The translations under genes and the position numbers were made by a program. The notes beneath the pieces were generated by a model. The model did no database searches. It saw only the letters and a list, made by a program, of their open reading frames with translations, and was not told the origin of the DNA. A stretch of 64,000 bases of DNA from Casuarina equisetifolia (taxonomy: Eukaryota; Streptophyta; Magnoliopsida; Fagales; Casuarinaceae), in contig CM052361.1 in assembly GCA_028551475.1 (NCBI GenBank), forward strand, positions 5,525,501-5,589,500. The letters run 5' to 3'. Shown in pieces: positions 33,550-44,479 of the stretch (the stretch's first letter is position 1; each line of letters opens with the position of its first letter).

Positions 33550-35499
33550 ATGATTCCCGCCATTGTTCTTTCATCTAATGTAACCGTCGCTGCTAACATA
33601 GCGGTCCCTGCAGTTCCCAGAACTTACAAACGCCAAAGATCTCTACGTTCGACCTTCAAATCTCTTACTAAATCAGGAAAACTAGATGAGGCTCTTCGCC
33701 TTATCGAATGCCCACCGTCCACATCCTCGGCCGCGGAGCCAGATCTTGAGGCCTATTCTCTTTTCCTACACACCTGTATTTCTAGAAAATCCTTGGAACA
33801 TGGCCAAAGACTATACTTTCACCTTCTACTCTCTAGAGGTAAAGGGAAGAATGACCTTCTCAAGAATCCCAACTTCAAGAGCAAGTTCATCACGCTTTAC
33901 TCCGTTTGCGGTTTAATAGATGAGGCCCGCCGCGTATTTGAGGATGGCCTTGAAGATGAACATGTGCCCGAGTCAGTCTGGGTGGCAATGGCTATTGGGT
34001 TTTCGAGGAATGGGTGTTTGAAAGAAGCTTTATTTCTTTATTGTGACATGTTGTCGCGGTCCATCCAACCGGGCAATTTTGCATTTTCGATGGCCCTAAA
34101 GGCATGCGCTGATTTGTCAGAATTGGGGATAGGTAGAGCGGTCCACGCCCAGATAATAAAGTGTGATGAAGAACCAGACCAAGTGGTAAACAATGCTCTT
34201 CTAAGGCTATACGCAGAACTTGGGTGCCTGTATGAGGGATCGAAGTTATTCGAGGAAATGCCCCAACGAAATGTTGTTTCTTGGAACTCTTTGATTGCGG
34301 GTTTTCTTCGCCATGAACAAGTGTTTGAGTCCCTGTGCACTTTTAGAAGAATGCAAGAAGAAGGGATTGCCTTCAGTTGGGTTACTCTTACTACAGTTTT
34401 AGCAGCTTGTTCCAAAGTGACTGCGCTGAATAGTGGCAAAGAGATGCATGCCCAGATTGTGAAGTCTACTAGAGGACCTGATGTTTCGCTACTTAACTCA
34501 CTTATGGACATGTATGCAAAATGTGGAGCTTTAGATTACTGTAGGAGAGTGTTTGATGCAATGTGGAGTAAGGATTTGACATCATGGAATACATTGTTGA
34601 CAGGGTATGCAGTCAATGGGCATATACAAGTTGCTGTCAAGGTTTTCAATGAGATGGTTGAGACAGGCATTAAACCAGACGCAGTAACCTTTATTGCCTT
34701 GCTGTCCGGTTGTAGCCATGCAGGGCTTACTGATGAAGGACAAAGGTTGTTCACTAGAATGAAGGATTACTGGGTGACACGGAAGGTAGAGCATTATGCT
34801 TGTTTGGTGGATATGTTAGCCAGAGGTGGGAGAATAAAGGAGGCCCTTGAGGTAGTGAAGTCCATGCCTATGAGGCCGACTGGTAGCATCTGGGGTTCAT
34901 TACTCAATGCATGCAGGCTGTATGGCGATGTTTCTTTAGGAGAGTCTATTGCGGAGAAATTATTTGAGCTTGAACCTAGCAATCCTGGGAACTACGTGAT
35001 ACTCTCCAATATATATGCTAATGCAGGGATGTGGGACAAAGTTAAGTCGTTAAGAGAGTTGATGGAAAGAAGGGGAATGAAGAAAGAGGCAGGCTGCAGT
35101 TGGATCCAGATAAAGAATAGAATTCACACTTTTGTGGCAGGAGGAGGTTTCAAATTTCGTAATTCTGACGAGTATAAGAAGGTTTGGGGTGAACTAATGG
35201 ATGCAATGGAAGAAATTGGATATGTCCCTTCAACGGAGGTTGTACTTCATGATGTAAATGAAGAAACAAAAACATTGTGGGTTTGTGGGCATAGTGAACG
35301 ACTAGCTACTGTTTTTGCACTAATTCATACTTCCACCAGAATGCCAATTAGAATCACGAAGAACCTTCGTGTTTGTGTAGATTGTCACACCTGGATGAAG
35401 TTTGTTTCTAGAGTTACCGGCAGAGTGATTGTTTTAAGGGATACCAACCGGTTCCACCATATCAAACAAGGAGCTTGCTCTTGTAAGGACCACTGGTGA
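33550..35499 (+). CDS. CREF3: DYW-class PPR protein, CREF3 type (plastid RNA editing factor), 649 aa
   Basis: A plastid-targeted pentatricopeptide-repeat protein of the PLS-DYW class, closely similar along its length to Arabidopsis AT3G14330 (CREF3), which to my knowledge edits a psbE transcript. The gene is intronless, as usual for the family. The ATG at 33550 is chosen; the codon two places upstream is TTG. The first 40 residues are basic and hydroxylated, fitting a transit peptide. PPR repeats follow (for example VVSWNSLIAGF, DVSLLNSLMDMYAKCGALDY, DLTSWNTLLTGYAVNGH, KPDAVTFIALLSGCSHAGL), then E-type repeats and the DYW deaminase domain. HSE is at 581-583 and CVDCH at 609-613, so the zinc-binding and catalytic residues are present; HH is at 636-637 and CSC at 643-645. 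The last three residues are DHW instead of DYW. Confidence 0.95.
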   Translation: MIPAIVLSSNVTVAANIAVPAVPRTYKRQRSLRSTFKSLTKSGKLDEALRLIECPPSTSSAAEPDLEAYSLFLHTCISRKSLEHGQRLYFHLLLSRGKGKNDLLKNPNFKSKFITLYSVCGLIDEARRVFEDGLEDEHVPESVWVAMAIGFSRNGCLKEALFLYCDMLSRSIQPGNFAFSMALKACADLSELGIGRAVHAQIIKCDEEPDQVVNNALLRLYAELGCLYEGSKLFEEMPQRNVVSWNSLIAGFLRHEQVFESLCTFRRMQEEGIAFSWVTLTTVLAACSKVTALNSGKEMHAQIVKSTRGPDVSLLNSLMDMYAKCGALDYCRRVFDAMWSKDLTSWNTLLTGYAVNGHIQVAVKVFNEMVETGIKPDAVTFIALLSGCSHAGLTDEGQRLFTRMKDYWVTRKVEHYACLVDMLARGGRIKEALEVVKSMPMRPTGSIWGSLLNACRLYGDVSLGESIAEKLFELEPSNPGNYVILSNIYANAGMWDKVKSLRELMERRGMKKEAGCSWIQIKNRIHTFVAGGGFKFRNSDEYKKVWGELMDAMEEIGYVPSTEVVLHDVNEETKTLWVCGHSERLATVFALIHTSTRMPIRITKNLRVCVDCHTWMKFVSRVTGRVIVLRDTNRFHHIKQGACSCKDHW

Positions 35500-36391
35500 T
35501 CACTATTTGACTGCATTTTATTTCCCATTTAATTTATTCTTACTGTTCTTGTTACCCACCAGAAAAACTATTATTTCTGTGTGTTTGATAATGTGGAACA
35601 GGCTTTTGCTTAACAGAAACATTGGCATACTTCTCTTGTTAATTGGAAAAGAGGGAACAATTATAAAAATTAGAGCATGATTTAAGTGGGTTGCCCTCAA
35701 GAAATGTACAATAACTTAGTAGAAAAAACATGATACTGAATATTACTGAGGATTACAGTATTAAGATCAAATTAGTCACTGGGGCAGAGCTCAAATTGCT
35801 GTGAGTATAGAGTTGTCATCCCAGAAATAGAGAAGATATATTTGAACTTTAGGTTAGTTAGAGAGTGTCCATTAATCTATCCTTGGGTACAATATTCATA
35901 TTTTGTCTCTCAAGTTGAATCTGCATAACATTTTACACAAAAGTTTGAAATCATGTAATTTAGTCAGCATTTCTGATGATTTCTAACTATAAAATACCTT
36001 CACCTTATACGAAATAGGAGTAAGAGGATGTAAAATGCTGCCTATCAAGACGTGTTTGTAGATATTACCATTATTAAGGTTCTGTTGCTCTTCAATCATT
36101 AAATTTTAAATATATGGAAGATTTATCACATAATTTTAGTTTCATGCTCCTGATAGTAACCCCACCCTTCCCATGAAATTTCCAGCCGAAACAAAAATGG
36201 TATAGTAATTCTGTCAACTTGTTTTCAGCTCAAAATTTGGGGGACGTACAATAACAGTACGAAATATGCTCATGAAAACAAGGAATAAACTAGATACCCA
36301 AGTGATTAGGGGGTACATTGCATCTAACTTCTTGTTAAAACTAGAACAAAGACCAATGGAATTCATAATGGCACAAAGATCAATACAATTC
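35500..36391. other. Convergent intergenic region (PPR and GEX1 3' ends)
   Basis: About 890 bp between two converging coding regions. It should contain both 3' untranslated regions and is AT-rich. No gene is supported. Confidence 0.6.
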
Positions 36392-38602
36392 TTATTGATG
36401 ACAACGATTGCGGAGATTGTATCTTTTGTAATCAGATTGTTCAAGACTAAATTTTGTCACTTCTTCTGGAAGTACATATTCGGGGTCCTCATCTAAATTA
36501 TCCACATCTTCTGGCAAATCAGTGTCAATCCATTTAGACCAATTCACATCATCATCTGTTTCCCAAGCCAACTCCTTGTGTTTTTCCATGCCATTAACCT
36601 TCTCAATTAATGTTAGTAGCATCTGATGATTCAGCACTTCATAGTCTCTGCACAAGTTATAAAGCATGAATTAGATGGACAATCTAGAAATATATCTAAC
36701 CAAATTCCATATCATTCTTCATTTTAATGTACCTGTATGTGCAAATTGCATGGAAAATCTGCATTGAAGCAAGAACAACATAGAGTGACCTAACAAAGTT
36801 TATCATCCACGATTTTTGTTCAATATTATCAGTTGTTGTTATGCGAAGTATCATAACTTCCATGAAGAATGCAGCACAAAGCCCTGTGAACAAGAATTAG
36901 TTCTTTTTGTCAATATACAACTATCCTAATAAAAAATTGTAGAGGAGAAGAAATAGTGGAAAACTTACCTATATATAGCCAGGGTCTGACTTTGTATGTT
37001 TGTTTGGTGCTAGTGAGCATGTAGATTATAAGGATTGATATGCAGTAGAGGAAGAAAACTTTGATTAATCGAGATTCAAGCAGCATGGCTTTGTGCAAAG
37101 CAAACAGCTTATCTAAAGCAATGAACATGGTTGCTTGCTTTGATTCAAAAGATTCCTGTTAAGTAAAAATGGAGATTAGTTCATGCCAAAACAACATACA
37201 AAGGCCCTCTGAAATAGGAAAGGGTGGAAGAAAATGCTTACCTGGGCTTCCAATATTGACTTCGAATTTTTCATTAAGTGGCCATGAACTTTTTGAAGCT
37301 CTTCCTGCCGCTGAAGAAGCTCTTCCTGTTGTCTATGCCCATATTCAGCTAACTGTTGCAGCATACTCCTGTGAATCAACCAGAAAAGGATAAGTACAGC
37401 TATTTCTTGGTTTTAATTTTCTTGTATCATTTAGTTTCCTATTTTACCTGCTCTCTTCTAGTGCATCGGATTGAGACTTGGTTAAAATCTGAATACCTTG
37501 AAGTGCTGTGGATTGCCCATCTAGAAGTTGTTGTTGCTTATCTAAGGAGACCCCTGCCATACTCCCGATGTCATCAGCTTTTTCCTGTAGATTTCTCATC
37601 TTCAAAGACATGCCATCTCCAACTTTAGTTATCTCCTTTTCTATTTCCACCGCCTCATTTCTTAAATTATCTATTTCTTGGCCCAAAATGTTGTAAGAAT
37701 GTTTGAGCATTGCCATCCCGTCTTCCAAACTCCTCTTCATTTCCACTTGTCCTTCTTGCAGCTCTGTTTGAGAAGCCGCAATTCTTGTGGATTGCTCAAA
37801 TACAGCTTCTGAATTCTTTAAGACAACATCTATATGATCTCCGACATTCTTGGATGTTACAGCAACTTGTTGAATCCGAGTATCAACGGTGTTCAAAGAC
37901 TCATAAATTTCGTTTGAGTTCTCCAATAAAGCTTTTGTCTTTTGGTCTATGATTTCTAGTTTTTCTTCCGCCAAATGGGCTGAATCTTTCAAATCATGCA
38001 CCAGTCTCTCTGTTTGTTGCTTAAAGATATGAGCCCTGAAAATAAGACAGACAAGAAACAAAATAATCTTTAGTCCTTCACACAAGTAAAAGGAACAAAT
38101 TCAACCTGTGTAAAAGAAACAATACTCACTGTATCTGATGGCAGATGGAATTGGTTTCAAGGTAGAATTCTAGATAAACCTTGTGCTCATATTCATCCAA
38201 GCCCTTTAGGCATGTGACCATGGCAGATTTTGAGTCACAAGAAGGAAAAGGTGGCCTGCCAGTGTCTTTCTGAAAGCAATCACCAAGATGCCAAGCAAAT
38301 CTGGACCGCCTCTCAACCTTGGCCAGAATCTCCGAGCAGCCGGCAAAGAGATTTCTGTAAGCGTTTTGCCAGCAAGTGTTTGCACCGACCATCTTGCTTT
38401 TAGCACTTTCCACCACCTTGATTCCCTTCTGATCATTAAAAGCTTCCATGGAGAATTCAGCAACACGAGAATTATCCTTCTCGGCCGAAGCTCTCTTATC
38501 AGCATGAGTCTCTCTGGCAGAAGAGAACCAACTCCACGAGTAGCACTTCGGTAGAAACGAGATTCCAATTATCAAGAGAAGAAGATGACAACGATAACCC
38601 AT
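36392..38602 (-). CDS. GEX1: GEX1-type nuclear fusion membrane protein (KAR5/Brambleberry family), 6 exons, 593 aa
   Basis: GAMETE EXPRESSED 1 is a nuclear-envelope protein of sperm, egg and central cell, needed for nuclear fusion and early embryo development in Arabidopsis; yeast Kar5 and zebrafish Brambleberry are relatives. Minus-strand exons: 38602-38130, 38035-37448, 37368-37242, 37155-36969, 36883-36733, 36647-36392. All have GT-AG borders and phase closes. Residues 1-22 form a signal peptide (MGYRCHLLLLIIGISFLPKC). A cysteine-rich lumenal domain follows (CWQNAYRNLFAGC, RFAWHLGDCFQ, CLKGLDEYEHKVYLEFYLET). A long helical coiled-coil-like region spans about residues 160-395 (exons 2 and 3). 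Hydrophobic helices start near residue 428 (FFLYCISILIIYML), with two more in exon 5. The tail is acidic and ends RYNLRNRCHQ, a family hallmark. Confidence 0.95.
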
Positions 38603-41272
38603 TACTTAAGCTTCTGTGTAAGCCTGAGTCTCCAAGTAATAAAACCTGCGTTTCAAAGTTCAAATTCAGTGGGTTTAGCCTTCTACATCAAAAGTAAATC
38701 CGCGTACAGGCACCCATCAACCAGTCGATGTGTTTGCGGTATAAATATTGCTGTAGAGAGAGAAACGGGAAACTTGACCGCCAAGAAAAGAAATCAAACT
38801 TCAACCAGAAAAGGACAGGCCGAAAGACAAAGTAAACAAGAGTAACGAAGAAGATTAAGAGTCGTTAAAATATCGTTTCTTCATTACAACTTTCCCTCTC
38901 TTTTCTTTTTATCCTTTCAGATATCTGCATCAAGAACTCAAAGCACTTGTCAATGACATAAAAGCCCCGGCATGCAATCTTTTTACCGAGCCGGCAAAGA
39001 ACCCAAGAGACAGAGAAAACAAAAGGCAATAATAACAGTCAGAACCAGAAGGAGTGGGACTTCTAATTATAGAAAAGCCAAATAAAGAAAACTCGCTGGA
39101 GTTATTAACCATCTTTGTACGTCAGTTTTCTTACAGTATAAGATTGATGTTATTCAATGCTGTTCTTCTACCCAAGCGGAAGGTCAAGTGAAGGGCAGAA
39201 GAAGAAGAAGAAAACAGTCATCAAATCAAACCCTATTTGAATTTTTGACGTTAAAGTATGATGTATTGTTAATAAGCCAGTAACTCAGTACTTAGTTATT
39301 AGTCATCCAGGACTAGGATTTCGAAGCTTCATACACCAAAACCCCTTTACCTACTAAAAGAAAAAGTAGAAGATATTATCGTGCAAACCAAGTGTAAAGA
39401 CAGTATAATCTCAAACCATATCTCTGAACTTTGGTGTCAATGAAGAAAGAGTATGGAGAGTTCATTCAACTAAAGACAGAGAGCAGAAGAAGGAAAGAGA
39501 GAGACCTTGAATGGAGTTGTTACTTCGGAGAAAGCAACCTCTGTGGATTGTGTTGGGTGATGTTCGAGTCCTTGTGTTAGAGGGGACACGGCCAGAATGA
39601 GAGGGAAACCGACATGTTTATATAGGAAGCCGACGTGCCTCTTCAGAAGGATCATCATCAAACGATGCGTTTAGCTCGAGGAGACGCGTAACTGTTCGTG
39701 TGTTCTTAGGAGACCGACGATGGCTTCGTTCCCGTCTATATCCCGCTTTCCAACTCTATCCGGGAAATTCAAATGTTCTTTTACGGTTCTGCCCTTGTCC
39801 GGCAGTCTTCTTTTTTTTTTTTTTTTCCTTTCTTTTTTGGGAAAAAGATTAGGATATATATTTAGATTAAAATCACATAAAATATCAAGTTTAATAAAAA
39901 GTAACCTCATTAAATTTTCAATTATTTTAGATATTTTTTAGTAGTGATTGTTTGTAAGTCACTCTAATACAGAAACCCATAATTATAAAAGATTGGACAC
40001 ATTAGTTAAGCTGATAATCTTTGGTTAATTGCATAAATCTCATCTTTGTTCTATTTATTTTTCTCATTCTTCAAAATCATCCAACCATATATATGTAATG
40101 AAGAAAAAAAAGAATACAAAAATTTTCTTCTTGTAAGTAGTTATGGGGTTTCTGGTGAATTTTTTTTAATATATTTGTTCTCTTTTAATTAGGTTTTGTT
40201 TTGTGACCGAATCCTAGCTAATAATCTATATGGAAGAGAGTGTTTAAGGTTTTAGTTTTATGAACTTTTCTTTTAATTTTTTATCATCATAAAGAATTTT
40301 AGTTGAAATTGACTCTATAATTTGTTATCTTTACTTTTCAATATTCACTTTCTTATTAAATAAACTTAATTTCTAACCCAATAAGACTAGGTTTTAGAAT
40401 CCTAACATAATTAGATTTTGACTATTTCAAACCCTAAACCTTATCCAAAGAAAACAATAAAACAAATCTAATTATCTAAAAAGTTCAACTTATAAGTAGA
40501 CGCCCCAAGTTTAGTGGCAACTGTGGCCTCTGTCACTTGGGAGGCCACGATTCGAGCCTCTCCCCCCTTCTTCATAAATTCCTTTGATCGCTCAACCTCC
40601 ACCTCCTGTATATGCAAGCTCTCATGAGGAAGAGAGTGGAGGAAGAAGAAGAAGAAGAGCTGGCTTGTGTACACTGTCAGATTCACACATAAATGGTCTC
40701 CATCAATCGATTAAGTCTTCAATGGCAGAAAATAGAGTTCGAAACATAATGGTCTCGTAAACAGCTGCTCGAGGTGCTCGAGGTATCAAGTAACCAATAG
40801 TATATGCTGCAAATAGCAAACAAACGGTGAGCTGAAGCATGCGTCCTTTTGCCGGGGCTATTGTGAAAGAAGACGGTCATGGCCATCCATGATTCTTGAA
40901 CTGAAATGTCAATGTGTGTTGTGGGTATTGAAACCATGCTCGAGGGAGAAGGGAATAACAGGAGAAGGAAAGATGGTCAATCGGAGATGAGCACTGTGAT
41001 TACATTACAATAATCAAAAGCATGACATGTGTCATAACAAGCATAGGAGCACCAAATTATCCTCGTGAGGCTCTTATACATAGACAAACATTCAGTAGAA
41101 CACCAAAAGGTGAGACTGGATAACGAAAAGAAAAAGATGAAAAAGTACAATAAGAGGAGAAAGAGCTATAAGAACAAAAGCTCGCAGTCATTGCCCAGGC
41201 ACATCTCACTGTACAGAGAGATTACAAATGTGGAGGAGACACTGAAGCCAGATTTGGAACGAACCAATCTCT
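38603..41272. other. Intergenic region between GEX1 and ZFP4-type genes
   Basis: The right of the GEX1 start is its promoter side; the far end is downstream of the zinc-finger gene. The middle (39850-40480) is very AT-rich. No gene is supported. A possible SINE-like fragment is listed separately. Confidence 0.55.
40490..40640. mobile_element. Possible tRNA-derived (SINE-like) fragment
   Basis: On the plus strand, TTTAGTGGCAACTG near 40510 resembles a pol III A box, and GATTCGAGCCTC near 40550 resembles a B box, with about 35 bp between them. There is no clear poly-A tail or target duplication. It may equally be part of another decayed repeat. Confidence 0.25.
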
Positions 41273-42043
41273 TTAAAGTTTCAAAGTGAGGTCGGGTGTA
41301 GAGTTCTCTATGTCCACTGATGGAGTCATCTCTACAAAATTTATCTTTGAACTTTCAGTCAGTACAAAACTCGAATGGGGATTACCTGCCTCATCAACCT
41401 GACGGAAACTACCAGGCCACAACAGCTCTGCCTCATCATCCTCCACGAAAATGGGCATTCCTAAATAACCATGCTGAAACTTTGTGGTGCTTCTGGTATC
41501 AGAGGGTCTCACTGGTGGTACAACGCCATAGTGTGCTGAAGAATGTGCCTTAATTCCTAACGTCCTGAATGGAGATCCATGAAGGGGCAGAGATGCTAGG
41601 CTGCTGGCATACCTCTCTGAGAAAATACCCATTCTCATGGCCCGCTTTGCCAGTGTTCTTTCTCTCTTATGTGCATTCTGGTGCCCACCGAGAGCCTGTG
41701 AGCTGAAGAACTTACGTTGGCAGTAATTGCAAGAAAAGACTCGTGGCATGGCCGTTGTTGTAGTATGAGATACAGGTTCATTGCTACTCTCGCTCGTGCT
41801 GGAAATTGAGAGTCCTACTGAATCTCTTCCCCCTAAATCATCAGTATAGAAGTTGAGAGTTAAGTCAAGAGTGACCGGCTCCGACTGTGATTGAGCCTCT
41901 ACAAGACCGGTGAGTTGGGAGGAGCTAGTGATACTGTCTTTGGAGGGAGCTGCAGAGGTGGACTTGTTGGAAGCGACTTGGCTGCTAACTTCAGAGTCAT
42001 TCTCGGAGGAGGCCTTTAATTCAAGGTCAAAGGTAGGTTTCAT
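41273..42043 (-). CDS. ZFP4: C2H2 zinc-finger protein with EAR motifs, ZFP4 type, 256 aa
   Basis: A single-finger C2H2 transcription factor, probably a repressor, matching the Arabidopsis ZFP4 (AT1G66140) pattern from end to end. It starts MKPTFDLELKASS. The finger lies at residues 103-125: C105, C108, H121 and H125, with the plant-specific QALGGH at 116-121. The adjacent basic stretch HKRERTLAKRAMRMG follows. An EAR-like LDLTL is at 59-63 and a second, DLTLKL, forms the C-terminus (251-256); such motifs recruit TOPLESS-type corepressors. A conserved block SFRTLGIKAHSSAH-like (here FRTLGIKAHSSAH) and VEDDEAELLWPGSFRQ are also present. The coding region is intronless, with ATG at 42043 and TAA at 41273-41275. 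Confidence 0.95.
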   Translation of the reverse strand: MKPTFDLELKASSENDSEVSSQVASNKSTSAAPSKDSITSSSQLTGLVEAQSQSEPVTLDLTLNFYTDDLGGRDSVGLSISSTSESSNEPVSHTTTTAMPRVFSCNYCQRKFFSSQALGGHQNAHKRERTLAKRAMRMGIFSERYASSLASLPLHGSPFRTLGIKAHSSAHYGVVPPVRPSDTRSTTKFQHGYLGMPIFVEDDEAELLWPGSFRQVDEAGNPHSSFVLTESSKINFVEMTPSVDIENSTPDLTLKL

Positions 42044-42143
42044 TGTTGATCTGTGTGGTGAGCTGCAGAAGTTACTTCACATTCGGGATGAGAAGAAACC
42101 AGGTTTAGTCACTCAGCATATTGCGAACTCTAGAGGGCCTTCC
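42044..42143 (-). promoter_or_regulatory. Probable 5' leader exon of the ZFP4-type gene with a splice acceptor
   Basis: Reading the minus strand, an AT-rich stretch ends in ACAAATTGCAG at about 42135, a good plant acceptor. The next roughly 90 bases run to the ATG and would be the last leader exon. A second acceptor-like CTGCAG lies at about 42064. The first leader exon must lie further right and cannot be placed with certainty. Confidence 0.35.
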
Positions 42144-44138
42144 TGCAATTTGTGGCACAATAATATTCAGTACTTTACACCTAACTTTCACAAATAAACA
42201 TGAAGCGAAGAAAGAAAGTTAGCTTCATAGAGAGACAAAAGATAAGAATAGGGAGACGAAACGTAGTAGTAAGACAGGGATGCTCCATGATTTTTGTACT
42301 ACATATGTTCAACACCATGTCTTTTGTCGACACTAGTTTTTCTTTTCTATTTATATACTAAGCAAGATTTCAACTCTAGGCGGCACTTTCAACCTATAAA
42401 TTCTCAAGATTTCCGAAGGCATTAAAGTTTATGCTCCATAATGAGGCAGCAAGCATTTGTAGAAGAATCGAAAATGCAACTTTTGTTTCTATCGGAAAGA
42501 GTAGGAGAGAGAATGAATAACATCAATGCTAATAGATCTTCCTCTGCCCCGGTGTCAACCAGGGCAGCTTGTGAAAAGAAAAACCAGAAAATTCTTTTAT
42601 ATATTTAGTTTCTCTTCCGATGTTTCCTGTGTTTAAGAAAATCGAAATTAATATCTGAAATACTGATTCAAGAAAATTGAAAGAATCTATTAGATTAGGC
42701 AGCATTCAAGTCTTTATTCTGTTGTGTGGATCCCCTTTTCTTTCACTGCATGATGGACGTCTCAAACATAAGAACCTGTGCTTTGCTTGCCTTTCATACT
42801 AAGCCTCAAAGACAACCTACAACAAATAATTCAGAGAATTACTTCAATCTCAACCAAAGGCATCCCGGGATTTAACTTTCCACTGCTTGAAATCCAAATA
42901 CCAAGAATGAGGATTAAGACACTTCAGCTACCAATCTCTAGCCCTGATGTGGATATTTGTCAAGGTGGTGTCAAAATTGGTAGTCCAAACGAAAACACCA
43001 TCACATATGGTTGGATAACGGGTGTATATAAATCAGAGTAATATTACCTCTTCTACTCTGCCAATAACACGTAAAGTAAAGAACAACAAAGCAAGAACAT
43101 CTTGTTCTTCACAAATAGAAAGTAATTTTAGGCCCAAATTACATATTAATCTCCCAAATGGGAACTTCAATTAGAATTCAGAAAACTATGACTTGTTATA
43201 ATTTATACTTGCAAGTTACCAAAACAGTCCAAGTTACCTCCTATGTCATATTTACTTTCAGTTTTGACAGTAAATGCTGCATATCATCAAGATGTGCTGC
43301 AAGTCGTTTTCTCGTGACTATTTTAGTCTTAGAAACTTACCATATTTACAAATAGTAGGAAAAAATGCAAAAGCTTGAAAAAGTTTCCGGGTCTGAAGAG
43401 ACAGAGGTGGTTCACCCCCTTCTGAAGAGATTGGGAGGGCCGTGCACTGCCATATCTTCACAGGGGGTGGCAATTGAAAACGCTGCATTGTTGCTTGTTT
43501 TCTATTACTACTAAAAATGGTGGACTTTCAAAAACAAAATAGTCATGAAAAAACAGCTTAGGGACACCTACCAGTCACAAATAGAGTTTTTGTCAAAGCT
43601 AACCAGATATAGGGAATAAGTCAGAATGATTTTAAAGTTTATACGCCCAAGTTGCAGTAGAGTATAGTTTGAAGATGAAATACAAATGAAGCGTTACTTT
43701 AGGAATAGTGAGAAAATTTTCCTAGGATGTCTGGTTGAATGCTATCAGTTATCTCTTTAACCTAAAATCTGTCCTAACAACTGATTGCAGAAAACAGAGG
43801 CATATCTCACAAGATCATATATATTCTCATGTAGACTACTGGGTTCATATCTCCATAATGAGATTGCCATCAATTATACTAAGAACAAAACAATAGGCAG
43901 ACAAACAAGGTGCAACATCTAAAGGCAGAAAAAGAACCGACAGCCAGACATTTCTTTGAAATCCTTCCATAGCAATTAAATATGGCCAAGCCAAGGTAAA
44001 TACACAAAGAGCTTGGTCAGGAAACAGCATTTCTCGTCTTCTCCCCTTAACTAAGTTTTCCCCAATTTTTTTGACACCGGAAGATCTCTCCAGATAGTAA
44101 CACATGCTGTTTCAAATATGAATTCTATAATGACATTG
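42144..44138. other. Upstream region of the ZFP4-type gene, no gene seen
   Basis: AT-rich, with short unrelated frames. If the leader-intron reading is right, part of this is intron. Confidence 0.5.
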
Positions 44139-44479
44139 TTATTAGGCCTTCTCCTATCTTAAAAGCCAGCTCATAAGGCAAATTTATCTTCACACTTATA
44201 AATCCATCTTTCTTCTCTTCTCTACCTAATGTGGGACTCTTCTCAACAATCTCCCCCATCACACATTGGGCCAGTTTTTCGCTGAGTTCAACCCAGCCTG
44301 GTCTCTACACACATCAAGCGCCAACCCATTTTTGCCCAGTCTCCCGTGGGCGCCAATACCAATTGAATTGTTGCTGGATCTCTTCCTTCCTTAAAAGCTG
44401 GCTCATAGGAAGACTTACCGTCACACTTATAAACTCATCATTCTCCTCTTCTCTACCCGATGTAGGACTCCTCTGAACA
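44139..44479 (-). mobile_element. TRIM-like miniature LTR retrotransposon (decayed)
   Basis: Two direct repeats of about 110 bp (44139-44248 and 44370-44479) flank about 120 bp of internal DNA. They share the blocks CTTAAAAGC, GCTCATA, CACACTTATAAA and CTCTTCTCTACC, and both end in AACA (TGTT on the minus strand). On the minus strand the internal part begins near TTGGTATTGGCGCC, a degenerate version of the plant tRNA-Met primer-binding site. There is no coding capacity, as expected of TRIMs. The two repeats have diverged, so the insertion is old. Confidence 0.7.

Noticed and set aside
33686-34982. Several open frames overlapping the PPR gene on both strands
   Set aside because: They are shadows of the 649-codon PPR gene.
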